Shown one piece after another: positions 42,649-54,180 of a stretch of DNA of 64,000 bases. A model generated the notes under the pieces. The model had not been told where the DNA came from. It ran no database searches and saw nothing but the letters and a program-made list of their open reading frames with translations. Source of the stretch: Multifurca ochricompacta. Taxonomy: Eukaryota; Basidiomycota; Agaricomycetes; Russulales; Russulaceae. The stretch spans positions 180,861 to 244,860 of the forward strand of contig WTXG01000037.1 of NCBI GenBank assembly GCA_022496185.1, given 5' to 3'. Numbering within the stretch: the stretch's first letter is position 1; every line of letters starts with the position of its first letter. Position numbers and translations under genes: made by a program.

Positions 42649-45600
42649 TTAACTGTTCTTAGGCGCTTCTGGGTGTCGGGCGTGGAACTCTGCGATAAGG
42701 ACCGGGGCAGAGATATCTCCGGCTGGTTCCCATGAGTTGTCAGAGGCTGGGAATCCCTTCCACTTAATTAGGTAGTATAACTTGCGCCCTTGGCCTTGTC
42801 GCTTCGAATCTAGAATGTGTTCTACTTCCCACTCTTCTTCCCCATTGATAAGGTCAGGTGGCGGTCTCGGGAAGTTTTCTCTGTGCAGAGGCGTCTCTTT
42901 GTAAGGGGTGAGTAATCTGGCATGGAAGACCGGGTGAATGCGCCATGCAGGGGGGAGTTTGAGTTCATATGACACGTCTGACAGCTTCCTTGTTATCTTG
43001 AAGGGTCCGTGACGTCGGGGCGCTAACTTGGCTGTTGGGTGTGAGGTGTGAATGTTCTTCCCTTCCAGCCAAACCAGGTCATTGGTTCGATAAGGTATGA
43101 ACCTTGTGGGCTTCTCTGCCAGGGTCTTTTGCGCCTTCAACAAGTTCTCATTGGCCGATTTCCGGATCTCTTCCCATTGGTTGATACGCTGGGTGGCCGA
43201 AGGGACGTTCGTCGGCTTTCCGGTCCATGTGGCTCGAGGCGTCCATCCCATGATAAGTGAGAATGGGGAGTGTTTCGTGGTGCCATTAGGCCAGGAGTTG
43301 TGTGCAAATTCTGCCGTTGCAAGCCAGTCCGCCCAGTCGTCCTGTCGTCCATTGCACCAAAATCGAAGGTACTGTTCAAGCCACTGATTTGTCCTTTCCG
43401 ACTGTCCATCTGTCTGTGGATGGTATGCTGTGGAGATGTTTTGCGCGATGTTGAGTGTTCTGCAGAGTGCCCTGGCGAACGTGGATGTGAAGCGTGGGTC
43501 ACGGTCTGAGATGATCTTTTCGGGAAGGCCATAGTGTCTGTAAACATGATCTAGGTAGAGCTTGGCCACTCCTTCTGCCGTGATGGATTCATTGCAGGGT
43601 ATGAACAACGCTGCTTTTGAACAGTCATGGTCAGTGATGGTCAGGATTGAGTCGAAGCCTCTGGAGGTGGGGAGTTTGACAACGAAGTCCATGGCTATTG
43701 TTTGGAACGGTTGCGAAGTTGTCGGTGTGATTGGGAACAATGCTGGCGGGTGTGGGTGTGTATTCACTTTGTTGGCCTGGCAATCTGCGCATCCTTTCAC
43801 GTATTCTTCTACGTCCTTCTTCATGTTCGGCCACCAGTAGTCTCGTTTGGCAAGGGCGTAGGTGTTAGCGATGCCGGGATGTCCTGCAGAGGGGAGATCG
43901 TGGTGAAAATGGATCACCCCCCTCTTAATGTTGTCGCCACCGGTGACAACGAGTCGATCCCCGTCCTTCCACCAGAGGCCGTCCACTTTCTTCAGATTAT
44001 GTGCATCCGCCCAAGTTTCGCATAGTTGTTGATTCATATTTTGCGACACCTGGGCCCATAAATCCATGTCATGAAGACTGACAACAGCCGTCCTCGTGAA
44101 AACTTCCTCTGGGAGTACTGTCACATCATTGTTGTCCTCTGCACCATTATTTAGGTCAGGTCGTCTTGATAGGGCATCTGCACGAGCATTACGACTTCCA
44201 GCAATGTGTTTCAACTCAAAGTTGTACTCTTCGAGTTCCAAGACTTCGCGGGCGACCCGTCGGCTTATTTTATGGGGTTCCTTCCAATAGAGTAGGTTGG
44301 AGTGGTCAGTATGAATGATGGTCTTGTGAGGTGTTCCCGCTAGGTATGGTCGCCAATGTCATAGCGCTTTCACAATAGCAAGCAATTCCCTATCCCAGAT
44401 GTCATAGTTTCATTCCGCTGGTGAGAATGTTTCCGAATAGAAGGCGACTGGGTGAAGTAGCCCTGCTTCATCTCTTTGATTTAGTATGGCTCCATTAGCA
44501 AAGTGGGATGCGTCGACCTCGAGTTCGAAGGGCTTCTTCAGATCCGGCTGTAAGAGGACTGGTTCTGAACCAACGATGTCTCGGATCTGCTCAAAGGCCC
44601 ACTGATGCTCTTCTGTCCAGTGCCAGGGTACATCCTTCTTCAACAGTCCATTTAGCGGTTGAGCGATTCCTGAAAATCCCTTGACAAATCGTCGATAGAA
44701 GTTGCAAAATCCGATGAAGGACCGCACATCCTTGACACACGTAGGTATGGGCCACTCTCGGATTCCCTGTACTTTTATCGGGTCCATCCGTACGTGTCCT
44801 CCTTCCAGGATGACTCCCAGATACTCAATGCTTTGTTGTTCGAACGAGCATTTGGCCGGTTTAAGGTATAGGTCATGCTCGCATAGGATGTCCAACACCT
44901 GGTGTACTCGCTTTCGATGATGGGTTAGGTTATCCGTCGTAGCCACCAGTATATCGTCCATGTATACTACCACTTCGCCAGTGAGAATAAGGTCGCGGAA
45001 AATGTGATTCATCATAGACTGAAAAGTGGCGGGCGAGTTGGTAAGGCCGAAAAACATGACATTCGGCTCAAAGAGCCCTTGGTTGGTTTTAAACGCTGCT
45101 TTACACTGGTCTCCCTCTTTGATCTGAATATTGTTGTAGCCCCAACGGACGTCCATCTTGGAGAATAAGGACTTGTCCCGCATAGTATCAATGAGCTCCG
45201 ATATGAGTGGCAGTGGGTAGGCATTTTTCACAGTATGGGCATTTATTCGTCGGTAGTCTTGTACAGGTCGAAGTTTGCCATCTTTCTTTTTGATGAAGAA
45301 GAATGGTGACGCGTATGGTGATTTCGACAGACGAATGTATCCCTTGGCGAGATGTTCCTCGAGGAAAGTCGTGAGTGCTGCTTGTTCTGCCTGAGACAGT
45401 GGGTAGATTTTACAGTCGATTGCTGCTGGCGTATCCGGTGTGAAATCGATGGCGTGGTCCCATGGTCTGGCAGGAGGAAAGCGTTGCGATTCCTCCTCGG
45501 AGAACACCTTCCAGTGCCGGTGGTACTCCTCAGGCACTACCTCCTCGAAGGTCCTTTCCGTATACCCTTCCACCGCTTTCTGCGCAAGTTCTGATGCTTT

Positions 45601-46131
45601 GGTAGCGAAGCAGTGGCCTGGATCTTCCTCTTCTTCTTTTACCCTCCGCACTGCCGAGTGTCGGGCTGCATAGTCGTACCCCATTGACGTGATAAGAACG
45701 GGGTAGGAATCTTTATCCATGGTGGCATCACTCCAGTTAATCCTGGGTTCGAATGCAGCGAGCCAGGGGTATCCTAAAACCAAATCCTCTTCACCAAGAT
45801 TGGTGACCAGGAAGCATATGATCTTCGTTCTTTCCCCTACTTGGACACTGAGGTCAGTGTAATGTGTGATTTTTCCCGCTCGGTTGGCAGTCCCATCAAT
45901 ATTCCAGATATTCTTTTCCTGAGGGAGTGCCAGCATCCCCAATCCCATAGTTCTTGCCATTCGTGGGCTAATAAAGTTATCGGTGGCTCCTGAGTCGATC
46001 AGGATGTCACGGTCGGCCGTCCTCTGTGTAGTCTCGAAATGCACTGGTATTTTCAAAGATTTGAAGCGACTAGTATACACAGAGGTTACATGTAATGCTC
46101 GCGCCCAGGCCGATGGGGTAGAGCCAGTCAA
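42649..46131 (-). pseudogene. pol: G2 Pol: protease, RT, RNase H, integrase, chromodomain
   Basis: The frame overlaps the gag stop and is -1 to it (gag TGA 46128-46130). Protease has LIDSGATDNF (near 46005). RT has KKKDGKLRP and YMDD (near 44960). RNase H follows, interrupted by TGA at 44408-44410 and another near 44357, each where conserved Arg is expected (NYDIWDREL and HWRPYLAG contexts). The frame is otherwise unchanged to 42649. Integrase has an HHCC finger (CADC), DDE residues (AMDFVVKLP, SDRDPRF, TDGQSER). The C-terminal chromodomain is intact (EWEVEHILDSKR, YLIKWKGFP, SWEPAGD). Apart from two CGA-to-TGA changes the enzyme set is complete. Confidence 0.93.
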
Positions 46132-47642
46132 AAATCCTTTTTCGCAAATGCCTTTTCCACTAGGATGGCTCGCACTTCTTCACTTTCCTTCATCATGTTG
46201 GCCCATATTTCTTGTGCCTTTTCCTCCTTCGTCGTCGTCTTTTTGTCAACCGTTGGTGGGTTGTTGCGGACAGGCGTAACGGTTGCTTCTGCCGCACGCA
46301 CTCCCTTCTTCGGGCATTCCCTTGACATGTGCCCTTGCGCTTTGCAGTGAAAGCACCGTCCTTCTTTCATCAACGTCTGCCTCTCGTCCTCCGTAAGGGC
46401 GACGCGTGCCCTGGTTCTGTCCGCAGAGGTATCCATTGCGTTTGGATCCCTCTGACTGGTGTGTGTGGGTTTAACCCCAAAGGCGGCCTTCCATTGGTCG
46501 CGGGTCTTTCCCTTCCTGGTGTCGACTCCGAAGCGGGTCTGAAAGTCAAGGTAATCCTGCTGCTGTCGCCGGGCAGTGTCGACCCATGTATCCCAGTCAT
46601 TGGGATGGTGGAATTGGATAATATTCTTTACCAGGGGGTTAGGCAGCCCTTGGGAGAAGAGGTCCAACGTTGCCTCTTCATCCGTGTCATAACCGGCCCT
46701 GTTGGCCAAACTTCTGAACTTTGCCACATAGGCATCCAGCTCTCCTTTCTCCATCTTTAGAGCTTTTAATTCCCGGGCCGCCTTCTGCTTCGCCTGCCCA
46801 TCCGTATATGCATCTTTAAACCGCTGGGCAATGGTTTCCCAAAGCCCTTCACTAGTGGTACGACGCCCACTTTCGATCTGCTCGTTCAGCCACTCCAGCT
46901 GCTCCATGGTCCAATCGTCTACGGCCTCCCCTCGGATCAGTGATAAGAAGAGGTTGGCGCGTTGGAAAGGATTAATAATTTGGGGAACATCATGGTTGAA
47001 GTTTTTGAACGTGGTAAACTCCAACATGAACTTTTTGCTTTGTGATCGATCCCCTGTAAACGTTTGTGGTAGTACACCTGACAGACGTCCTGATGGCGGG
47101 GGAATGTTCGGTGGCAGCATGGCTGGTGGTGGTGGAGGAGGGGGAGCCGGATCTGGGAGCTGGGTGGCGATCGTGGACATGTTTTGGTAAAATGGGGTGA
47201 CGGTGTCTGTAGACTGTATGGAAATCTGGGGGGTTGTCAAAGCAGGGGCTCTGATCGTGACAACTCCGGGTGCAACTGGGGCTGTAGTCGACGCTAATAC
47301 CAGTGCTTCTTCGCTATTTTCTTCTACGTACTCTTCTGGCTCAGAGTCCGTAACAATGGCTGGGGGATTTTCTCTCCACGGCCCTAATCCAAATTCAGGC
47401 GGAGCAGGTCCTGTAGTGACCCACGAGTTTCGACTATCCGAGTATCGGATACGGTACCAAACTCTTCTCTCGTCGTCGTATTCTACCGGTTGGTATCTTC
47501 CGTCGTGATAGACGTAGTATCCAAACTCGGATTCAAAGTCTTTCCAAGCGGCAGAGCCAAGTACTTGTTGTGAAAGATTATTCTCGTCTCTGCGTTCGAT
47601 GAGTTCTTCTTTAAAGAGGGTCTGACTGCGGCTGGAAGCCAC
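46128..47642 (-). CDS. gag: G2 Gag, intact but with GTG at the start position
   Basis: A 504-residue frame. The start position holds GTG (47640-47642), while the related G2' copy has ATG at the same codon, and the next in-frame ATG is about 150 codons downstream. N-terminal domain WKDFESEFGYYVYHD to GLGPWREN, then a Pro-rich linker (PAPPPPPPP). The central retrotransposon-gag domain includes FTGDRSQSKKFMLEF and YVAKFRSLANRAGY. One CCHC knuckle (CFHCKAQGHMSREC) lies near the C-terminus. The leader is only 19 nt and is almost entirely the self-primer site. Translation would need non-ATG initiation or this copy has lost its start. Confidence 0.88.
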   Translation of the reverse strand: MASSRSQTLFKEELIERRDENNLSQQVLGSAAWKDFESEFGYYVYHDGRYQPVEYDDERRVWYRIRYSDSRNSWVTTGPAPPEFGLGPWRENPPAIVTDSEPEEYVEENSEEALVLASTTAPVAPGVVTIRAPALTTPQISIQSTDTVTPFYQNMSTIATQLPDPAPPPPPPPAMLPPNIPPPSGRLSGVLPQTFTGDRSQSKKFMLEFTTFKNFNHDVPQIINPFQRANLFLSLIRGEAVDDWTMEQLEWLNEQIESGRRTTSEGLWETIAQRFKDAYTDGQAKQKAARELKALKMEKGELDAYVAKFRSLANRAGYDTDEEATLDLFSQGLPNPLVKNIIQFHHPNDWDTWVDTARRQQQDYLDFQTRFGVDTRKGKTRDQWKAAFGVKPTHTSQRDPNAMDTSADRTRARVALTEDERQTLMKEGRCFHCKAQGHMSRECPKKGVRAAEATVTPVRNNPPTVDKKTTTKEEKAQEIWANMMKESEEVRAILVEKAFAKKDF

Positions 47643-47648
47643 GATGAG

Positions 47649-47659
47649 AGACTTGACTT
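47649..47659 (-). other. G2 self-primer binding site
   Basis: Element strand AAGTCAAGTCT, two bases after the LTR. Its complement at the predicted RNA start (47883-47893) has one mismatch in this copy (CGACTT for TGACTT) but is perfect in G2' and in the solo LTR at 24138-24714. Confidence 0.7.
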
Positions 47660-47661
47660 GA

Positions 47662-48238
47662 TGTTACGCCCGGTGCGGGACGTCCCACACGACTTGTGTG
47701 ACAGCGTTCGTTCGTAGTCAGATAAAGGACCAACAAGATCCTTTGGAGTTTAGACGGGAAGAGTCAGAGTCAAAGAGGCTGCACTCTAAGACACTGTTGA
47801 GCAGAAGGTACCAGAAGTACCGAGACGACTGAGTCAAGGCTTTCAAAGGGATGTCCAGAAGACAAGCACCGATGTATTCAATAAGTCGAGTCTAAGGTCT
47901 ACTGGGTAGCTATAGCGGACTTATATACGTAAAGCAGTGGGCGTCTATGAGATAAGGATACGGAGTCAAGTGGGCCCAAATATCTGAAAGCGGAGGGCGT
48001 AAAGCCTGGCTTCTACTGATAGGGGATTAAGTAAATGTCCGGTCGTATGATAAGGAGATAAGCGATAAGCGAAGAAACAAGTAGGTAAACATGAGCAAAC
48101 AAACGAGTCACGGGGATGGACGAAGGGCATGTGACGGATCCCACGATGGAGACGTGATCTGGTAGTGAAGCGTGGGCGGCAGGGAAGGGTCATCGTTGGG
48201 TAAGAAGAAAAAGACTGGGAGTGACGGGGTTCGTAACA
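47662..48238 (-). repeat. G2 5' LTR (577 bp)
   Basis: Left edge TGTTACGCCC, right edge TTCGTAACA. Followed by TACTA, one copy of the target duplication. Confidence 0.95.
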
Positions 48239-49719
48239 TACTAGTCCTATGGCTAGCACCGCTCCCACAACCGGGCCCAGTGGACCCAGTACCAATCCCC
48301 CGCCGCCAGCGCAGACCCCGCTTACAATGACACCGGCAGAGCTTCGTAACATGATGGGCGCCATGATGGCCGCCATCACACAGCTCTCCGCGGATGTCCA
48401 AATAGTGGTCCAGCAGCTTGGACAGCCAACCCCTCCCCAGACAGTCGGCTCTGGAAAAGATTCTTCCGTTGCTCGACCTGCTTCCTGGGACGGAAAGGGA
48501 AATTCGGCTGACGCCAGGCACTTCCTGGCTGCATTCCATAACTGGGGATGGAACCAAAAGCAGAACTTAAATGACTATGACCCCACGACAACCAGCTGGT
48601 CCAAGAGGGATGCAGATTGGATCTTGGCGGTCTTGAACTTAATGACTGGAGACGCACGAACGTGGGCTCTGCCGCATTTGGAGCAATTAAAAAACGGAGT
48701 TATTCCCTTTTCAGCGAATTGGGGTAACTTCGAACAGGCATTTACTTCGCGGTTTATACCGCACGACATTGGAGAAGCAGCGCGATCAGCGCTGAAGAAA
48801 ATCCAACAAGGACGCCACAGTGTGGCAGAATACAAAGCTCGCTTCGACAAGCATTCACCTCAAACCGGATGGTCGGACCGTGACCTTTTCGATCGGTTCT
48901 ACGATGGCCTTTCCGGCAAAATCAAAGACACCTTGGCCATTATGCCGGTGCAACCCACAGATATGCAGACACTCTTTACGTCTGCTCAGCTAATCGACCA
49001 AAGATTACGCCGAAGAGAAGCAGAAAAGAAGGGAGAAGTTCTCCCTGAACCAACCCAGCACCGAAAAGACCCCAATGCTATGGAGATCGATGCCTCCAAA
49101 CAGCAACAAACAGGGTCTGGAAAGAAAAGCTTTTATGATTACAAAGCTGCCTTTAAAGGAAAGTGCACGGGATGTGGAAGCAGTGCCCATACTTGGGCGA
49201 ACGGCAACCACAAAGAGCAAATCTGCAATCACTGTGGAAGAAAAGGGCATATTACCACAGGTTGTTATCACAAATGGGCTGGAAAGCCCAAAGTAGCAAA
49301 AGTCGCTGGCTCTGACAGCCAGGCACCTGCAGCTCCTCAAGCTGCCACAGCAAGCACCCAGCCTACCCAGGCTGCTAATGCTAGCTCGACCTCCAAAAAG
49401 GGTAACGCGCCCGCCAATAGTGACAACTCAGAGCTCCTGAAGCAGGTGGCCGACCTTAAGGCCCAAATCGAAGCTCTGAAGGCAAGTTTTTAGTGGCTTC
49501 TTCGGATGTAGCCGCAACCGAAGAAGCAGATATATGTGCTGTTTCTGAGACTGACTCGGATGACTCGATCATATTTACATCTGCTTGTGAGATGAACAAT
49601 AGTATTAGTGCTTCCTCTCATGTTCGTAGTAGGGTTCGTTTCTTACTTGATAAAATTGAAAAAGAAGAAAAATCGATTCCTGCACGTTACCAGTAATAAA
49701 TAAATACGATCAGCATTTC

Positions 49720-52700
49720 CATATTTACGTCACTCTCGAAGGATGAAACAAAAGCACCACTGTAGCGGCTATGATAGATTCAGGAGCAACAGCCATGTTC
49801 CTGGACTATAAGTTCGCCACCCAAAAGAAGATGCTTCTAGAACCATTGGAAAACCCAATTCGAGTACATAACATCAACAGCAGTCATAATGTAGCCGGAG
49901 ATATTACCCACACGGTCACCCTCTTAGTTACTATAGGGTCAAGGGTAGAAAAACACCGATTCCTGGTCACAAGTCTAGGACCAGAGAAGGTCATACTCGG
50001 GCTTCCATGGTTAAAATACAGCAATCCTTCTATTAATTGGGAAAGGGGCGAAGTCACCCTGCAAGACTCCACTGAGGAAGACATCCTCATGGAGGACGAA
50101 AGCGACTGGTTTGCAGGAGTAGAACAAATATCGGCAAACAGATTAGAACGCCGACAATTTGTAAAAGACGGAGTCTTGGACTGTACCACCGACGAGTTAT
50201 GGTGTTGTGCAGGCTTCACTTATTCACAAGAAGCCTACGCAAAAGATTACCTAACTCGTACGGAAGGAAAATCTTTTGAAGATTTGGTACCTCCACCATA
50301 TAGAGACTTCGCACGGGTCTTCTCAGAAGAAGAATCCCAAAGACTCCCTCAGCACCAACCATGGGACCATACCATAGACATTGTGCCTGGGTCAAAAACC
50401 CAATGGAAAGCCAAAGTCTATCCCATGTCACCAAATGAGCAAGTAGAACTGGACAAATTTCTGGAAGAACATCTCCAGAAAGGGTATATCGTACCATCTA
50501 AATCTCCGATGGTGGTACCTGTATTCTTTATAAAGAAAAAGGATGGGAAAATCCGTCTCATCCAAGACTACAGACCTTTAAACGATATTACCGTCAAAAA
50601 CAAATACCCACTTCCACTTGCAGTCGACATTATCAATCGGCTTAAGGGTGCAAAGATCTTTACCAAAATGGATGTACGATGGGGATATCATAACATCCGG
50701 ATAAAGGAAGGAGACGAATACAAGGCGGCGTTTTCCACCAACCGTGGTCTCTTCGAACCACGTGTAATGTATTTTGGATTAACAAATAGCCCCGCCACCT
50801 TCCAAGGATTTATGAACTCCATCTTCTCCGATATGATCGCAAAAGGGGAAGTTGCTGTATATATGGACGACATCTTAGTCTTCTCACCAGATATAGAGAA
50901 GCATAGAAAGGATGTCAGAGAAGTCCTAAAGCGACTAGAAGAGTACGACCTCTACTTGAAACCCCAGAAATGCGACTTTGATAAAGATCACATGGAGTAC
51001 CTTGGACTTATCATATCTGAGGGACAAGTCAGGATGGACCCTGGGAAGGTCCAGTGGTCAAGGACTGGCAAACACCCAAAACCCTAAAAGAAGTCCGCGC
51101 CTTTATTGGCTTTGCCAACTTCTACAGACGCTTTATACAAGGGTTTTCAATTATTGCTAGACCACTTCATGACCTGACAAAGAAAAATCAACCCTGGCAG
51201 TGGGAAAGACCACAGCAAGAGGCTTTCGACGCCTTAAAGAGGAGATTCACTCAGATGCCTATCTTGGCAATCTACGATCCTGATCTCCCAACCCGGGTCG
51301 AAACAGATGCCTCGGGATTTGCCACTGGAGGCATATTATCCCAAAACACACCGATGGCTTTGGCACCCTATCGCCTTCCGATCGCAGTCAATGTCGGAAG
51401 CAGAAAGAAATTATGAAATATACGATAGGGAAATGCTCGGCATAATCCGCGCCCTAGAAGACTGGCGCCACTTCTTAGAAGGGCTTCTCCAGTTCGAGAT
51501 AGTAACGGATCACAAGAATATTGAATGGTGGAGATCCATGCGAGACCTCACCAGACGTCAAGCACGATGGGCTCTCTACCTGAGCAGATTCAATTTCACG
51601 ATCCAATACAAAAAGGGGCACCTTATGCAAGCAGATGCCTTAAGCCGATTTTCGGCAGACCAGGTGTTAGACAATGAGGACAACAAACAAGTTCAGGTCC
51701 TCAAGCCGGAGCACTTTCTTAGTGCGGCACGGGCACATTATCGCCCACAGAGTTCTCCCCTTACGGAACGCATAAAGAAGGCAGGAAGCAGGGAAGCAGA
51801 AGTCATAGAAGGATTAAAAACCCTTACCAAGACTGCTCCCAGCGCCTTGAGAGATGGCGTCAACCTTTGGGAAGAAGAAGATGGCCTAGTTTACTATAAA
51901 GGGAAACTTTATGTACCCAACGTACCGGATCTCCGAAAAGACATTATTCGGGATTGTCACGATTCGGTTACAGCCGGTCACCCTGGTAAAAAGGGACCAT
52001 CGAGTTGGTATCACGCTATATTGGTGGCCTAGAATGGCACAATATATTACGCGCTATGTCGAAGGATGCGACCGATGTCAGCGATATCGGATGGATAAGC
52101 ACCCAGTCGCCCCTCTGCAACCACTGGAAGTTCCAGAAGGACCCTGGCAAACGATCGGAGTAGATCTGATCACAGGGCTACCTTCCTCTTCCGGGAAAGA
52201 TGCGATCCTAACAATAGTGGATCATTATACGAAGCAAGTGCATCTATTCCCAGTTACAAGTGGTATTACAGCAGATGGCGTGGGAAAAATATACTTCGAC
52301 CATGTATTCCCTCTGCATGGGATCCCCAAAAGCATTGTCAGTGACAGGGGTCCCCAGTTTGCAGCAAGGACCATGCGCGCCACCTTAAGCGTTTAGGGGT
52401 GAACAGTAGTCTCACCACAGCCTATCATCCACAAGCCAATGGTATGACAGAGCGTAAAAACAAGAAATAGAACAATATTTACGACTCTTCATTGGCAAAG
52501 ACAGGATGACTGGATCGAGCTACTCCCACGGCGGAGTTCGTATTAAACACGAGGAAGTCCTCAGCAACGGATCATACCCCATTTGAATTACTCTATGGGT
52601 ATACCCCGGACTTCACTATCCCCGCGGACGTGCCACTGGCATCCCCAGTTTAGACCAACGCCTACAACAGTTACGTCTCGCCCGACGCGACGCAGAGGCA

Positions 52701-53270
52701 GCTATGAGGCTTAGCAAGACACGTATGACTCGTGCTCAAGCTCAATCAGGCACAATTTCCCAAAGGAGGGAGATTATGTCTGGTTGCAGTCCAAAAACAT
52801 TAAAATCCACCAGCAGTCCCAGAAGCTTGGTCCCAAACAGTTAGGACCTTTCAAAGTTCTGAAGAAACTTAGCGACCTGGATTACAAATTGGACTTGCCC
52901 CTGCACTGAAAGTCCACAACATATTTCATGTGGACCGCCTCAGTCTATACAAAGGCAACGACGTTAACGGGCTGATGCCCACACCACCAGACCCCATTAC
53001 CATAGATGGTGAGGAAGAGTACGAAGTGGACCATATCAGAGATAGCAAAATGTTTGGTCGCACACTCAAGTTCCTTATCCGATGGAAGGGTTATGGAGAA
53101 GGCGAAGATACGTGGGAACCGGAACGGAATCTAACCCATGCCAGGACTCCATTCAGAAGTTCTACCACCAGAACCCAGGAGCTCCTAGGAAGATTGCCGC
53201 AATCCACTTCGCCACTGCCCCTTGGCAGCCCACACAACTCTATACGGCTTACGAGGACGTTACGCCCTAG
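49720..53270 (+). pseudogene. pol: G3 Pol with many one-base deletions
   Basis: Protease MIDSGATAMF (49771). RT has KKKDGKIRL and YMDD (near 50860). RNase H has VETDASGF and TDHKNIEWW. Integrase has an HHCC finger (CDRCQRY), DDE residues (VDLITGLP, SDRGPQF, NGMTERK). The C-terminal chromodomain is EYEVDHIRDSKMFGR with FLIRWKGYG and TWEPERN, with the end at TAG 53268-53270. Frame breaks occur near 49770, 51055, 51344, 51360, 51990, 52010, 52390, 52468, 52530 and more up to 53150. Each one I resolved is a missing base. The LTR pair is nearly identical, so such heavy decay is unexpected; assembly error is likely. Confidence 0.9.
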
Positions 53271-53281
53271 GAGGGGGGTAA

Positions 53282-54180
53282 TGTCACGGCTCTACTTTAT
53301 TTTTCCTTTATTTTTCTCCCTTTGGATCACATGACTGTGGGAAGATACCCAGCAGTCTCAACACGTGATCATGGGAATGTAGTCGTGACATGGATCATGT
53401 GACGAGTCACATGTAATAGTCACATGCTGCTTAGTCAGCACAAGAGCCACTCAACAATAACAAGTCGATTCTCTATTGTGTTTACCACAATAGGCAAGGC
53501 CCCACAGTCAGACGGTTCTAGACCAAGTGGAGCTGTTATCAAGATAAGAGGAGTCCAGCCTAGAAGGTTCTAGGTAAGTGGAGCTCTAGATAAGGGCCCA
53601 GGTTGGGCCATGGCCAATTTTAGCACAGAATCACATGTATCAGTAGATAGACGTGTTCCAGACCTAAGGGCTAGACTACATATCAGTTATCTACTCCACA
53701 GTGACGTCATTATGACATCACACTGTGGAGCATGATCAGTCAGCAGAGTAAAGCAGCTTACGAATCACAAAGATAAGGCTCAGTCAGCAATACAGCTGAC
53801 TGATACTTGCTGATTCTTGCTTACACTTACTGCTTACCTCGTTACACTGAGAAATGTATATAAGACCCTCTGTAACAGCCTGTAGCCCCCATCTTGTCCT
53901 CTTGGGGCTGCAGGTGAGTAACTGTCTACATGAGTTCGATACATAGTGCTAATGGTATACTGCCTCCCTGTGTGACTCGATCCTTTGGATCTTGTCCTCT
54001 TGGGGCTGCAGTTTCTTCCAGTTTCAGAACGCCGTCATCGTGGTTGAAAACCACAGTGGGTGACACAGTTCCTGGTCATTGCTTAATGCGTGACGTTTGC
54101 CTCCGCGGTACGCCCAACGACTTAGGTCACTTTCTTTGCCCTTCCTGTTTCTAAGTGTACATGGAGCTTCACCCGTTACA
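53282..54180 (+). repeat. G3 3' LTR (899 bp)
   Basis: Copy of 38359-39261 lacking single bases in several short runs (for example CCCTTTTGG to CCCTTTGG and GTGACCGAG to GTGACGAG). Leader intron 53914-54011 and 23-nt repeats 53891-53913 and 53989-54011 are conserved. Confidence 0.93.

Larger units (their letters stand above)
40772..48238 (-). mobile_element. Gypsy G2: full-length chromodomain retrotransposon with an extra ORF
   Basis: LTRs 40772-41348 and 47662-48238 (577 bp each, almost identical), perfect target duplication TACTA (40767-40771 and 48239-48243). Reading leftward: LTR, self-primer site, gag, pol, a third ORF, purine tract (CCAGAAGAGGGGGTGA on the element strand), LTR. Youngest visible insertion in this part of the nest, since it sits inside G3. 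Gag and ORF3 are open; pol has two TGA codons. Confidence 0.96.
40027..49493 (+). pseudogene. gag: G3 Gag, interrupted by Gypsy G2
   Basis: Two exon-like pieces, 40027-40771 and 48244-49493, join in frame when G2 and its TACTA duplication are removed (NSPT then SPMASTAP). The N-terminal part is acidic, ends ELEYLTD, and meets TGA at 40480-40482; the frame continues with a Ser/Pro-rich linker, so the TGA looks like a mutated CGA. The second piece has a retrotransposon-gag domain (FLAAFHNWGWNQ, WGNFEQAFTSRFIP, YKARFDKHSPQTGW) and two Cys clusters including a CCHC knuckle (CNHCGRKGHITTGC). A C-terminal coiled segment (LLKQVADLKAQIEALKA) ends at TAG 49491-49493. The codon at 40027 is GTG, so the real start is uncertain. 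Confidence 0.82.
38359..54180 (+). mobile_element. Gypsy G3: full-length chromodomain retrotransposon with G2 inside gag
   Basis: LTRs 38359-39261 and 53282-54180, nearly identical apart from one-base losses in the right copy. Primer site, leader, gag (split by G2), pol with chromodomain, and purine tract (AGGAGGGGGTAA) before the 3' LTR. There is no target duplication: the left flank CAGTC is Copia H gag, while the right flank TTTTC starts unrelated sequence. Without G2 the element is about 8.35 kb. Confidence 0.92.
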
